Shown here in pieces: positions 43,492 through 52,411 of a stretch of DNA of 64,000 bases. The translations under genes and the position numbers were made by a program. The notes below the pieces were generated by a model that searched no databases, was not told the origin of the DNA, and saw only the letters and a program-made list of their open reading frames with translations. The stretch's first letter is position 1. Each line of letters opens with the position of its first letter. Source of the stretch: Methylomonas methanica (GTDB taxonomy: Bacteria > Pseudomonadota > Gammaproteobacteria > Methylococcales > Methylomonadaceae); the NCBI RefSeq assembly GCF_001644035.1, contig NZ_LUUG01000045.1:1-64000 (forward strand), given 5' to 3'.

Positions 43492-44870
43492 TGGCCAGCG
43501 TCGATACCTGGTGGACACGCTTGAGTCCGACCGCCAAACGTAATCTGGCCGTCGGTGGCATCGGTACCGTGGTATTGGCTGTCATCATCGCACTGGCCAC
43601 CGTCACCCCGGAAGTCAGCAAGCCGCTGAGTAAACAGGCCACCATCCAACACATCCTGACCGATAGCGATCCGCGCTCGCTGGGGATCGACGGCATTTCC
43701 GCGCAATTGCGCGATCTGCTGCAGAAAAACGAGGAACAAGCCCGCCGTCTGGCGGCTATCGAGGAACAACAAAAGCGCGAACAGCAATCCGACGAAGTCC
43801 GCTTCAAACAATGGACCAGCGCTGAGCGCGACGCCTATGAAGCCAAGCTCCAAGCGGTCACCGGTGAAGTTGAGACGTTGAAGAACAAAGCGTCTACAAC
43901 GGCAGTGGCTGGCAACCCTGGCGACGCCAATCAACCTGCTGTGGAGCCAACGGCACCGGGAAGACCGTCATACCGCCGCCCGAGCAATCCGCCGTTCGAC
44001 AACGGGCAAGACGATCTCAACCGCGTGTTCGAGCAAGCCGCTATTCCCGCACCGACTGCTAGCAATACCGGCGTCTCAGGAGCACGAGCCAATAACCAAG
44101 CACCGGCGGCGATGCAAATTCGCGTCATCCAGGAAGGTGCTGAGCCGTCCAACGGTAAAGACAAAGACGCAGTGTCGAACAGCGCTCACGGACAGTCGCA
44201 GCAAGGCCATGCCAATAGCGACGTCTTCATCCCGGCCGGCAGCATTTTGACCGGCGTCTTGCTGAATGGCCTCGATGCCCCGACCGGTAAAAAAGCCAAG
44301 AAAGAACCGATGCCGGTGCTGTTCCGGATCAAGAAGGAAGCCATCTTGCCCAACCGTTTCCATGCCGATGTGCGGGAGTGCTTTCTGTTGGCCGCGGGCT
44401 TCGGCGACTTGAGTGCCGAGCGCGCTTACTTTCGCGGCGAGACCTTTTCCTGCGTACGCCAGGATGGCGGCGTAATCGAAGTACCCATGAATGCCTATGC
44501 CACCGGCGAAGACGGCAAAAACGGTGTGCGCGGTCGCGTGGTATCCAAACAAGGTGCACTACTCGCCCAATCCATGATGGCGGGCTTTTTACGCGGCTTT
44601 TCCGATGCCTTCGGTCGCAACCAGATTCCGATGCTGATGACCGGCGGACTGGGGGCTCTTTCCGGTACTACACCGTTTCAAAGCGCGTTTTCCTCGCAGT
44701 CGATGGAAGGCGGTGCCTTGAAAGGCGCCGGTTACGCCATGGAACGTCTGTCGCATTTTTACATGGACATGGCCGAAGAGATTTACCCGGTCATCGAAGT
44801 CGATGCGACTCGCCAGGTCAACTTCATCGTGCAAAAAGGCACGGCGCTGAAGCTGAAGTCGCCGAGCTGA
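43491..44870 (+). CDS. traB: TraB, VirB10-like core scaffold
   Basis: 459 residues: short cytoplasmic N-terminus, one span (NLAVGGIGTVVLAVIIALAT), a coiled coil (about residues 75-130, EEQARRLAAIEEQQKREQQS), a Pro-rich linker and the conserved C-terminal barrel starting IPAGSILTGVLLNGLDAPTG with ECFLLAAGFGDLSAERAYFR. Spans both membranes and links TraK/TraV to the ATPase. Confidence 0.92.
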   Translation: MASVDTWWTRLSPTAKRNLAVGGIGTVVLAVIIALATVTPEVSKPLSKQATIQHILTDSDPRSLGIDGISAQLRDLLQKNEEQARRLAAIEEQQKREQQSDEVRFKQWTSAERDAYEAKLQAVTGEVETLKNKASTTAVAGNPGDANQPAVEPTAPGRPSYRRPSNPPFDNGQDDLNRVFEQAAIPAPTASNTGVSGARANNQAPAAMQIRVIQEGAEPSNGKDKDAVSNSAHGQSQQGHANSDVFIPAGSILTGVLLNGLDAPTGKKAKKEPMPVLFRIKKEAILPNRFHADVRECFLLAAGFGDLSAERAYFRGETFSCVRQDGGVIEVPMNAYATGEDGKNGVRGRVVSKQGALLAQSMMAGFLRGFSDAFGRNQIPMLMTGGLGALSGTTPFQSAFSSQSMEGGALKGAGYAMERLSHFYMDMAEEIYPVIEVDATRQVNFIVQKGTALKLKSPS

Positions 44871-44897
44871 TTCTTTAACCCAACTCCAAAGGTCGTT

Positions 44898-45722
44898 ATG
44901 ACGCTACGCCAAATTTCTTTATTGATAGCCACGCTATTCAGTGCCTCCATGGCCTTGGCTGCCAATCCGCAAAAGCAGCCGGTCTCGGACATTGCCGCCG
45001 GCTTGCTGTCGATCAAAATCGACGGCATGCAAGACTTGCCGATCTCGGGCCTGAAGATGGTCAAAACCGGCGATCAAACCGTGTTTATTTCCAGCAATGG
45101 TCGTTTTGCCTTTTACGGCGGCAAATTGATGGACATCTGGACCCAGCAGGAAATCAAGGCACTGGCGGATATCGACAATATCGCCAACCGCATCGATCTA
45201 TCGCGGATGAAACTCAAGGCTGACGATCTCGGCGCCGTGACGGTTGGTCACGGCAAAGGCCAGGTGTTGGTATTCATCGATCCGCGTTGCCCATACTGCG
45301 GCAAGGTCATGAATGACCTGCAAGTCTTGCAAGACCATTACACCTTCAAACTGGTGATGGTCCCCATCCTCGGTCCCGAATCGCAAAACATCGTCGTGCA
45401 ACTGGCCTGTCAGCTGGGCGCGAGCGATGCCAAAACCAAAGACGCCGTGCGCGACCGACTGTTGAAACAGGATTACGCGGGCTTGCCGACCGAACCACCG
45501 GTTCAGTGCAACAAAGAGCCGCTGCAAAAAGCCGTGGTCACCGCCAAGTTATTCGATTTGAAGGGTGTGCCATTTCTGATTGCTCCTGACGGTCGTACCC
45601 ACAGTGGCGCACCCGAGGTGTTAGCCGATTGGTTGGCCGATAAACCGAAACCGTCGCCCAGTCTGGCAACAACGCCCGATACAAACGCACAAAACACAAA
45701 CGCCACGGAGAAAAAGCCATGA
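44898..45722 (+). CDS. dsbC: DsbC-like thiol:disulfide isomerase of the transfer operon
   Basis: 274 residues. Signal peptide TLRQISLLIATLFSASMALA, dimerisation region, then a thioredoxin fold with active site CPYC in FIDPRCPYCGKVMNDL (about residues 130-145) and the cis-Pro loop GVPFLIAPDG. A Thr/Asn-rich C-terminal tail is added. Periplasmic folding of Cys-rich TraN and TraU is the expected job; such dsbC genes sit inside SXT/R391-type transfer operons. Overlaps traV by 4 bp. Confidence 0.9.
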   Translation: MTLRQISLLIATLFSASMALAANPQKQPVSDIAAGLLSIKIDGMQDLPISGLKMVKTGDQTVFISSNGRFAFYGGKLMDIWTQQEIKALADIDNIANRIDLSRMKLKADDLGAVTVGHGKGQVLVFIDPRCPYCGKVMNDLQVLQDHYTFKLVMVPILGPESQNIVVQLACQLGASDAKTKDAVRDRLLKQDYAGLPTEPPVQCNKEPLQKAVVTAKLFDLKGVPFLIAPDGRTHSGAPEVLADWLADKPKPSPSLATTPDTNAQNTNATEKKP

Positions 45723-46231
45723 AACGCTTTCATCAGTTTTCTATTTATAGACTCAGTGTACTGCTGATCGCCATCACCACCGGCTGCGCCACCGACTACG
45801 GCTGTAAAGGCATGCCGGACGAACCCAGCTGTCTGTCGACGACGCAGGCCTACCAGGTGACCAATACGGCGTTGCCGGAAGCCCCTCCAGAAAATAGCCA
45901 GGAATCAGAGCCAATCTCAAAACCGGCACTCGCACCACCGTTACAACAACCCGTGCCCAAGATCGAGGATCCCACGCCGATTCGGACGCCATCCCAGGTG
46001 ATGCGCATCTGGATCGCGCCTTGGGAAGATGCTGAGGGCGATTTGATGGTGTCCAACTACGTCTACACCGAACTGGAACCCCGGCGTTGGATGATCGGCA
46101 AGGCGGCTTCGACAGCCAGTTCGTCGTTGATTCCTTTACAAGTCGAGCAACGTCCGCCAGAGAAGCGGCCGTCCATCGACGCGAATGACGATGACGGTCC
46201 AGCAACCCGGCTGGATCACAAATTGCCCTGA
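45719..46231 (+). CDS. traV: TraV, outer-membrane lipoprotein
   Basis: 170 residues. Lipoprotein signal with lipobox ITTGC (Cys at about residue 24) and following TDYGCKGMPDEPSCLSTTQA, the Cys-containing start typical of TraV. The middle is Pro-rich; RTPSQVMRIWIAPWEDAEGD is the conserved C-terminal TraV motif. Anchors the core complex to the outer membrane. Confidence 0.9.
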   Translation: MKRFHQFSIYRLSVLLIAITTGCATDYGCKGMPDEPSCLSTTQAYQVTNTALPEAPPENSQESEPISKPALAPPLQQPVPKIEDPTPIRTPSQVMRIWIAPWEDAEGDLMVSNYVYTELEPRRWMIGKAASTASSSLIPLQVEQRPPEKRPSIDANDDDGPATRLDHKLP

Positions 46232-46250
46232 TACGTCTTTCCATTTCACC

Positions 46251-46334
46251 GCAGGGCACACCCCCTGCGAGAGCGAGCGGGCAACCGCTTAACACACGCC
46301 GGACTGAGCGTCCGAGATTCGACGGGCAACCGTC
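46251..46334 (+). repeat. series of small hairpins before the pilin gene, two with GCAA loops
   Basis: Four adjacent stem-loops: GCAGGG/CCCTGC (46251-46268), AGCGG-GCAA-CCGCT (46276-46289), CGGAC/GTCCG (46300-46314) and GACGG-GCAA-CCGTC (46321-46334), the last followed by TTTT. A fifth, with a 7-bp stem GCGGCGG around GCAA, is at 46704-46721. The stems differ but the loop and inner GG/CC pairs are constant, which points to RNA structure. The last could be a weak terminator or processing signal that sets pilin mRNA levels. Confidence 0.55.
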
Positions 46335-46360
46335 TTTTAACTTTTATGAGGACATCTTTG

Positions 46361-46660
46361 ATGAAAACATCGCATCGAACTGGGGTACTGGTGACCCTGG
46401 CATCGTTATTTTTTATGTTGATGGCATCCGACGCCATGGCCGGTGCTGGCGGTACCGAGTTCAACAACGTCTGGACCTTGCTGACCGGCTGGGTGGAAGG
46501 CTTGCTCGGCCGCATCATCGCCATCGTGTTCGTCATCGTCGGCCTAGTCGCCGGTGTCGTGCGTGGCAGCATCATGGGCTTCGTGCTGGGAATTGCCAGC
46601 GGGGTCGGCCTGTTTGCGGCACCGACCATTATCACCAACATCGTGACGGCCACGATTTAG
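46361..46660 (+). CDS. traA: TraA-type pilin precursor
   Basis: 99 residues from the ATG at 46361 (GAGGA eight bases before; an upstream ATG is part of the ribosome site region). Long leader with hydrophobic stretch TLASLFFMLMASDAMAG and likely cleavage near AMA-GAGG, leaving about 70 residues with two hydrophobic helices (IIAIVFVIVGLVAGVV and FVLGIASGVGLFAAPTIITN) separated by RGS. This is the F-pilin layout. It lies between traV and traC, as in SXT-like operons, not at the operon front as in F. Confidence 0.85.
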   Translation: MKTSHRTGVLVTLASLFFMLMASDAMAGAGGTEFNNVWTLLTGWVEGLLGRIIAIVFVIVGLVAGVVRGSIMGFVLGIASGVGLFAAPTIITNIVTATI

Positions 46661-46673
46661 GCCTGGAATAACG

Positions 46674-46931
46674 ATGACCGGTTCAACTATTGATACCGAG
46701 AACGCGGCGGGCAACCGCCGCCCTTGCACATTGGCGAAGGATAAGCGGACCGTCAAGGTCCAAGCCTCCAATGGTCAGCCGATCAACCCCTGTCATCCGG
46801 CTAGAGCCCGGCAGTTGAAACGCAAAAAGCGTGCGGTTCGCGTTTGTCGACATCCCTTTACGATTCGCCTGCGTGCCGAGCATCAAACTGAAGCCATGCA
46901 ACACCTGTATTTCGAGGATCAGACCCCATGA
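46674..46931 (+). CDS. stand-alone PLMP/RRXRR-domain protein (IscB N-terminal-like)
   Basis: 85 residues. From about residue 27, VKVQASNGQPINPCHPARAR, QLKRKKRAVRVCRHPFTIRL matches the N-terminal PLMP (RRXRR) domain that opens IscB/IsrB proteins, whose usual form is GKPLMP-x-ARxLL-GRA-V-R-PFTIRL. It stops at residue 85, before any RuvC-I Asp would occur, and there is no HNH or RuvC region nearby. Strongly basic. Its stop overlaps the traC start (46928), so it is translated with the transfer operon. A GCAA-loop hairpin lies in its 5' codons. Function unknown; nucleic-acid binding is the obvious guess. Confidence 0.65.
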   Translation: MTGSTIDTENAAGNRRPCTLAKDKRTVKVQASNGQPINPCHPARARQLKRKKRAVRVCRHPFTIRLRAEHQTEAMQHLYFEDQTP

Positions 46932-49342
46932 CAACCGCGCAACGCCCCCGTGCCGATCAGTTATTCACGGTACTGGCTTATGAATATGACCATCACCTGT
47001 TTTTGATGGCCGATAGCAGCATTGGTTTTGGCTTTCTGTGCCGACCTCTGACCGGCGCCGATGCCAGCGTCTCCGCGCGGGTCAACGTGTTGCTAAACCA
47101 GGACTGGCCGACCGAAACGCTATTGCAAGTGTCGCTCTGGACATCACCGGATATTGAAGAGTCGCTGGCAATCATGCAGACCCGGCGCTTGAAACAGCAA
47201 AAGCCAACCTATAAAACCATGACTCAAGCCAGTATCGAGTTTCTGCGACAAGGCACCACCAAACCGCCGGAATCGATCTCGGGGGCTCGCTTGCGGCGCA
47301 GTCACATTTTCGTGACCGTGAAATTGCCCATGGGGCATCCCCGGCCCAGTGAAAGTGACATCCGCCGGGCAACCGAATTGCAACTCGCTACGCAACAGTC
47401 GTTGTCGACCATTGGCTTGTATCCGGAGGTGTTGGGTGCTGATCAGTATGTCCGCATCCTCAACACGTTGCTCAACTGGCAGACCGATGCCGGCTGGAAA
47501 GACCGGGTGGTACCTGAGTGCGATCCTACCCAATTGATACGGGATCAATTGCTGGATTTCGACAATACGATTCGGACCGACGAAAAAGGCATTTGGCTGG
47601 GACAAAAACGGGTTAAGACCTTATCCGCCAAACGCACACCGGATCATTTTTACTTCGGCAGCGCCAAGAGTTATCTGGGCGACATTTTGTCCGGCACCCG
47701 CGGCATTCGTCAAAACACCTTGCTCAGTTTTACCCTGCATTATCCGGACGCTGAATCGACCCGTACCCACCAGGAAGGTGTTCGGCAATTCATCACCAAC
47801 CAAGTCAATACGCCAATTGCCCGGTTTTTGCCGGTGCTGGTGCAACGCAAACACCATTTCGACGTGTTGTTTGACGCCTACCGCGACGGCGACCGGCCAA
47901 TTCGGGCTTATTTCGGTGTGCTGCTGTTTTGCGACGAACAGGAAGAAGCCGCAGCGGTGTCCAATGCTCGGGTGTATTTTCGGGAGTTGGGTTTTCAGCT
48001 GTTAGAAGACAAGTATTTCTGCCTGCCGTTTTTCCTCAACTGTTTGCCGTTTGGCCCCGAGCGTTCGGCGATCGCCGATTTGAAACGCTACCGCACCCTG
48101 GCCACGCGGCATGCCATTCCGCTATTGCCGCTGTTTGGCGATTGGGCCGGCACCGGCACGCCGACCTTGAACTTTGTTTCGCGTAACGGCGAGCACATGG
48201 CGGTGTCGCTGTTCGATACCACTGGCAATTACAACCTCTGCATCGCCGCCGAATCCGGTAAAGGCAAATCGTTTCTGACCAACGAGATCATCGTCAGCTA
48301 CCTGACCGAAGGCGCGCAAATCTGGGCGATTGATGTCGGCCGCTCTTACGAAAACCTCTGCGAAGTATTGGAAGGCGATTTCGTCAAGTTCACTCATGGC
48401 TCAAACATCTGCATGAACCCGTTCGAGATCGTGCAGAACTTCGAGGCGGAAGCCGACATGCTGGCCGGCTTGGTCAGCCAAATGGCGGCGCCGACCGAGA
48501 AGTTGACCGACTTTCAAACCGCCGGTCTCAAGCGGATATTGAAGCAACTCTGGACCGAAAAGGCTCAGGCCATGTCCGTCGACGACATTGCAAAATGCCT
48601 GTGTGCCGAAACCGATCAACGCTTGAAGGATGTCGGCGAGCAGTTGTTTCCGTTTACCACGAAAGGCGAATACGGTCGCTACTTCAATGGCAAGAACAAC
48701 GCCAAGTTCACCCGCGACTTTACCGTACTGGAACTGGAGGAACTCAAGGGGCGCAAACATCTGCAACAAGTCGTGTTGCTGCAGCTGATCTACCAAATCC
48801 AGCAGGAAATGTATCTGGGCGAACGCAACCGGCCCAAGATCGTCATCATCGACGAAGCCTGGGATTTGCTCACCGAAGGCGATGTGGCCAAGTTCATGGA
48901 GCACGGCTACCGGCGGTTTCGGAAATACGGCGGTGCTGCAGTCACCATCACCCAATCGGTGAACGACTTGTACCGCAATGCCGCAGGGCGAGCCATCGTC
49001 GAGAACTCCGCCAATATGTACTTGCTCGGTCAAAAAGCCGAAGTCATCGAAGGCATGAAGCAAGATCGGCGCTTGCCGTTGTCGGACGGCGGCTATGAAC
49101 TGCTGAAAACCGTGCATACCTTGCCCGGCGCCTATTCCGAGATTTTCTTCATCACCGAGATGGGTTCCGGCATAGGCCGACTGATCGTCGATCCGTTCAA
49201 ACGCATTCTTTTCTCGACCAAACCGGAAGATGTTCAGGCACTCAAGCAGCTACGCCGGCAAGGCCTGAGTTTAGGCGATGCCATTCAACAACTCATCGAC
49301 AGTCGCCAGCCTAAATCACGGGAGTTGAATCATGGACGCTAA
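46928..49342 (+). CDS. traC: TraC, T4SS ATPase (VirB4-like)
   Basis: 804 residues. Walker A in AAESGKGKSFLTNEI (about residues 438-452), Walker B in RPKIVIIDEAWDLL (about 635-648), and the conserved GGAAVTITQSVNDLY downstream. N-terminal TraC domain FTVLAYEYDHHLFLMADSSI. Energises pilus assembly at the inner membrane. Overlaps the PLMP-domain gene by 4 bp and trbI by 11 bp. Confidence 0.94.
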   Translation: MTTAQRPRADQLFTVLAYEYDHHLFLMADSSIGFGFLCRPLTGADASVSARVNVLLNQDWPTETLLQVSLWTSPDIEESLAIMQTRRLKQQKPTYKTMTQASIEFLRQGTTKPPESISGARLRRSHIFVTVKLPMGHPRPSESDIRRATELQLATQQSLSTIGLYPEVLGADQYVRILNTLLNWQTDAGWKDRVVPECDPTQLIRDQLLDFDNTIRTDEKGIWLGQKRVKTLSAKRTPDHFYFGSAKSYLGDILSGTRGIRQNTLLSFTLHYPDAESTRTHQEGVRQFITNQVNTPIARFLPVLVQRKHHFDVLFDAYRDGDRPIRAYFGVLLFCDEQEEAAAVSNARVYFRELGFQLLEDKYFCLPFFLNCLPFGPERSAIADLKRYRTLATRHAIPLLPLFGDWAGTGTPTLNFVSRNGEHMAVSLFDTTGNYNLCIAAESGKGKSFLTNEIIVSYLTEGAQIWAIDVGRSYENLCEVLEGDFVKFTHGSNICMNPFEIVQNFEAEADMLAGLVSQMAAPTEKLTDFQTAGLKRILKQLWTEKAQAMSVDDIAKCLCAETDQRLKDVGEQLFPFTTKGEYGRYFNGKNNAKFTRDFTVLELEELKGRKHLQQVVLLQLIYQIQQEMYLGERNRPKIVIIDEAWDLLTEGDVAKFMEHGYRRFRKYGGAAVTITQSVNDLYRNAAGRAIVENSANMYLLGQKAEVIEGMKQDRRLPLSDGGYELLKTVHTLPGAYSEIFFITEMGSGIGRLIVDPFKRILFSTKPEDVQALKQLRRQGLSLGDAIQQLIDSRQPKSRELNHGR

Positions 49343-49649
49343 ATCACAATGGCTCAGCACCGTTTTAATCGCGGCTTGTCTGGGCGGCATGGGCGGTTGG
49401 CTGGCTGCGCAACAGCAACTTCAACAGCCAATGGCGCGCCTGAATCTGGTTACGCCGGTGTTCGTGCTCGACCGCGCCAAATTGATTCAATCGATACCGC
49501 CCAATGCCAGTCAGGAGCAGATGGCCAAGATCGTCGATGACTGGCAGGGTCAAGCCAAAAAGCTCAGTGACGCAGGCTATCTGGTGATCGATTCAACAGC
49601 GGTGGTGGCCGCACCGGAGGATGTCTATGTTCGACAAACAGGACGCTAA
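49332..49649 (+). CDS. trbI: TrbI, pilus assembly protein
   Basis: 105 residues, one N-terminal span (STVLIAACLGGMGGWLA), then TPVFVLDRAKLIQSIP and a helical C-terminus, as in F-type TrbI that influences pilus retraction. Overlaps both neighbours: traC by 11 bp and the following peptidase gene by 23 bp. Confidence 0.82.
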   Translation: MDAKSQWLSTVLIAACLGGMGGWLAAQQQLQQPMARLNLVTPVFVLDRAKLIQSIPPNASQEQMAKIVDDWQGQAKKLSDAGYLVIDSTAVVAAPEDVYVRQTGR

Positions 49650-50193
49650 GCCTATGAATAAACCCCGGTTCCATTCGCCATCGTCGCCCGGTGTCACTCG
49701 TCATCGCTTAGGCCTCTTTTTGCTGAAGGCGATACCGATTTTGTTGCTGGTGTTAGCCGTGGAACGTTACCTCGGCCAACGCTTTTTGATCGGCGGCGAT
49801 GACCAGGTCGATCGCTGCCTGCCGGATAAATGGATATACCTGATCGATACCCAAAATAAAGACATCTGGCGCGGCGATTTGATCGCGTTCCGGGCCGAGC
49901 GCATGGCGCCTTTTTTTAAGGACGGCCAGATCATTGTCAAAATCGCCGCCGGCGTCACGGGCGATACCATTCACGTCGATCCGCAGCACACCACTATAAA
50001 CGGTGAACCAGTTATCGACGGGCTGCCTTTGACGGAGAAACTCAAGAAGCCGGCTACCCGTTTTAACCGCCATGAAACGATCCCACCCGCCGCGTATTGG
50101 GTGACCGGGCAAACCGACAAAAGCTTCGATTCGCGTTACTGGGGCTATGTCTACGACCATCAAGTGATTGGACGAGCCTATGCGTTGTTTTGA
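49627..50193 (+). CDS. traF: TraF/TrhF-type S26 processing peptidase
   Basis: 188 residues from the ATG at 49627, which has GGAGG six bases upstream; the ATG at 49621 is too close to that site. One N-terminal span (LGLFLLKAIPILLLVLAV), then the S26 signal-peptidase fold: box with nucleophile region DRCLPDKWIYLID, GDLIAFR, lysine region IIVKIAAGVTGDTI, and the SFDSRYWGYV C-terminal box. The nucleophile position shows Cys rather than Ser, as I recall for TrhF-like members. Probably matures the pilin. Confidence 0.82.
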   Translation: MFDKQDAKPMNKPRFHSPSSPGVTRHRLGLFLLKAIPILLLVLAVERYLGQRFLIGGDDQVDRCLPDKWIYLIDTQNKDIWRGDLIAFRAERMAPFFKDGQIIVKIAAGVTGDTIHVDPQHTTINGEPVIDGLPLTEKLKKPATRFNRHETIPPAAYWVTGQTDKSFDSRYWGYVYDHQVIGRAYALF

Positions 50194-51379
50194 TCGGTCA
50201 CAGCGTCCTTGGCGTCAATCGGCGGTTTGTTTTCTCTGCTGGTTCAGTGTGCATACGGTTCAGGCTGAAGAAGCCTGGCTGCAACGTTCTCAAGCCATCT
50301 TGCAAGCCTTGGAAGGCCAGCCTCGACCTGAGTGGTTGAACGGTCAGACTGATCAACTGGACATGAAACGCCAGGCGCAACAAATTTTGGAAGCTTCACA
50401 AGCGATGCGAGCGAAGGCACTATCGACAGGATCGGCAGGCGGCCTGCAGACACCCCCTTCGAACAAACCACTCACACTGCTGTTTGTCTCGTTTTCACTC
50501 GGCGATACGGCGCTGATAGGCATCTTTGAAGAGGCCGCAGGCCGGGATGATGTATTACTGGTGTTTCGCGGCCCCAAACCCGGCCAAAAACTGCCGGCTT
50601 TGATGGCGGACCTCAAGCGCTTGCTGAAAGGAATAGATCCACTGCCAAACGTCGTCATCGATCCCACCCGTTTTCAACGTTGGTCGGTGACGACGGTACC
50701 GGACATCGTCGTCGAACAGGACGGTAAAGCCCGGCTACACGTTCGAGGTGTCAGCAGCCTATCCTGGCTGGACGAGCAGATCAAAGCCGGCAAACAGGGT
50801 GATTTGGGAACTATGGGCGATGTTGCCGAGATTGCCGAAATCGACTTGCTCGAAGAGATCAAACGCCGGATGGCGGCCATCGACTGGAAACAAAAGCAGC
50901 GACAAGCCATCGCTCGATTCTGGGAACAGCAAAAATTTGAAAACCTACCCACGGCTCAGGTCGATCGTGATCGGACCGTGGATCTGACCATTACCGCGCC
51001 GCGAGATTTAACGGTACCCAATGGACAGCTGATCATCCGTGCCGGACAAACCGTCAACCCATTGGACAAGATGCCGTTTGGATTATGTCTGATGGTGTTC
51101 GATGCCACGGTGCAAGCTCAAGTTGAGCTGATTCAGCATCAATCCTGCCAGGACAAAAAGGCCCTCGTGATGTATTTGGCCACGTCTCTGCCGCGTCAAG
51201 ATGGCTGGGAAAAGCTTAAACACTTGGAAAACACCATGCAGGCACCGGTGTATTTACTGACACCGGATGTACGCAGCCGTTTTCAGTTACAGCATGTGCC
51301 GTCATTCATCGAACAATCAGGCAACCGTCTGATTGTTCATGAACGAAAACTGCCTGTCTCTTCGGGAGAGCGGTCATGA
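50180..51379 (+). CDS. TrbC-TraW fusion protein
   Basis: 399 residues from the ATG at 50180. N-terminal half after a signal peptide is TrbC-like (LLFVSFSLGDTALIGIFEEA, NVVIDPTRFQRWSVTTVPDI, VVEQDG); C-terminal half is TraW-like (DVAEIAEIDLLEEIKRRMAA, PRDLTVPNGQLIIRAGQTVN, QAPVYLLTPDVRSRFQLQHV-PSFIEQSG). Both act in pilus assembly in the periplasm. In F the genes are separate with traU between; here the order is fused W before U, as in SXT-like systems. A perfect 10-bp inverted repeat with GCAACCGT loop lies in the coding sequence at 51311-51338. Confidence 0.85.
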   Translation: MRCFDRSQRPWRQSAVCFLCWFSVHTVQAEEAWLQRSQAILQALEGQPRPEWLNGQTDQLDMKRQAQQILEASQAMRAKALSTGSAGGLQTPPSNKPLTLLFVSFSLGDTALIGIFEEAAGRDDVLLVFRGPKPGQKLPALMADLKRLLKGIDPLPNVVIDPTRFQRWSVTTVPDIVVEQDGKARLHVRGVSSLSWLDEQIKAGKQGDLGTMGDVAEIAEIDLLEEIKRRMAAIDWKQKQRQAIARFWEQQKFENLPTAQVDRDRTVDLTITAPRDLTVPNGQLIIRAGQTVNPLDKMPFGLCLMVFDATVQAQVELIQHQSCQDKKALVMYLATSLPRQDGWEKLKHLENTMQAPVYLLTPDVRSRFQLQHVPSFIEQSGNRLIVHERKLPVSSGERS

Positions 51380-52407
51380 AACGATTCGTTTTCCCTTGGG
51401 TTTTGGGAGGCTTGATAACACTGGCAACCCCGCTTTATGCCGACACCACAACCAATAGCATCGATCCGTTGTGCTCCGACGCCGAACTGTGGTCTGGCAA
51501 GCTGGTCACCGATATTTGCTGGAGCTGTTTATTTCCGATTCGGGCGGCGGGAGCTTCGCTGGGCGGTGGCAACGTACCGAGCATCGCGACTGATGAGAAG
51601 TTCTGTTTCTGTACCGATCCGATGGGGATTCCGAAACTTGGCATGACCATGGGTCTTTGGAACCCGGCGAGGCTGATCGAGATCGTCCGCAATCCCTGGT
51701 GCTCGCCGGCTTTGGGAGGCCATAAATTCAGTGCCTCGAACGTTCGTCTGATCGCCACCACCGGCAAGGCCGACTTCGATGCCAGCGAGATGTCATTTTT
51801 CAATTACCACTATTTCGCCTTTCCGCTGACCATCCTGCTGGATCTATTCTGGGATGGTCGCTGCAACAGTGACGGCTACCGGGATTTTGATTTGCTATAT
51901 GTCTCGGAACTGGACCCGACCTGGAACAACGATTTATTGGCGTTTTTTACTAGTCCGGAAACGGCGTTGTTCGCCAATCCGGTGGCCATTTCCGCCTGTG
52001 TCGCCGATGCCGCGGCGGCAGCCACAGGCAATCCGCTGGATGCCTTGTTCTGGTGTGCCGGCGCCTGGGGTCATATGTATCCTTTATCCGGGATTTCGCC
52101 TACCAGTTACGGTACCGATCCGCGCATCACCAGCTTATTAGCGACACGGGCGACGGCGTCCTTGCATCGACGCGGGCTGGCCTGGAAAACCTCTGGCAAC
52201 GATGCTTTATGCGGCGGCTATATCTATCCCTTCATCCCCAAGTCGCAATACCGGCTATCGATGTTTTATCCGGTCGCGGAAACTGAGTCCAATCACGCCA
52301 TTGGCGAAACCACCTTCAAGTGGGGGGCGGGACGCACGTATCCGGGGCCGGGTGAAGATCATCTATACATCCTATTTAGGTGGCAAGATTGCTGCGTTGG
52401 TTTATGA
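51376..52407 (+). CDS. traU: TraU, pilus/mating-pair protein
   Basis: 343 residues with a signal peptide (KRFVFPWVLGGLITLATPLY, cleavage at AD). Cys-rich periplasmic protein with the family patterns LVTDICWSCLFPIRAAGASL, FCFCTDPMGIPKLGMTMGLW, AWGHMYPLSGI and a C-terminal WGAGRTYPGPGEDHLYILFR. Needed for DNA transfer. Overlaps the preceding gene by 4 bp; traN starts four bases after the stop. Confidence 0.92.
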   Translation: MKRFVFPWVLGGLITLATPLYADTTTNSIDPLCSDAELWSGKLVTDICWSCLFPIRAAGASLGGGNVPSIATDEKFCFCTDPMGIPKLGMTMGLWNPARLIEIVRNPWCSPALGGHKFSASNVRLIATTGKADFDASEMSFFNYHYFAFPLTILLDLFWDGRCNSDGYRDFDLLYVSELDPTWNNDLLAFFTSPETALFANPVAISACVADAAAAATGNPLDALFWCAGAWGHMYPLSGISPTSYGTDPRITSLLATRATASLHRRGLAWKTSGNDALCGGYIYPFIPKSQYRLSMFYPVAETESNHAIGETTFKWGAGRTYPGPGEDHLYILFRWQDCCVGL

Positions 52408-52411
52408 GGCG

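Noticed and set aside
46674-46931. complete IscB or IsrB system
   Set aside because: No RuvC or HNH motifs and no omega-RNA-like region next to it; only the PLMP domain is present.
48401-49117. 238-codon minus-strand frame inside traC
   Set aside because: Long open frame caused by GC-rich codon bias; traC with Walker motifs is the real gene.
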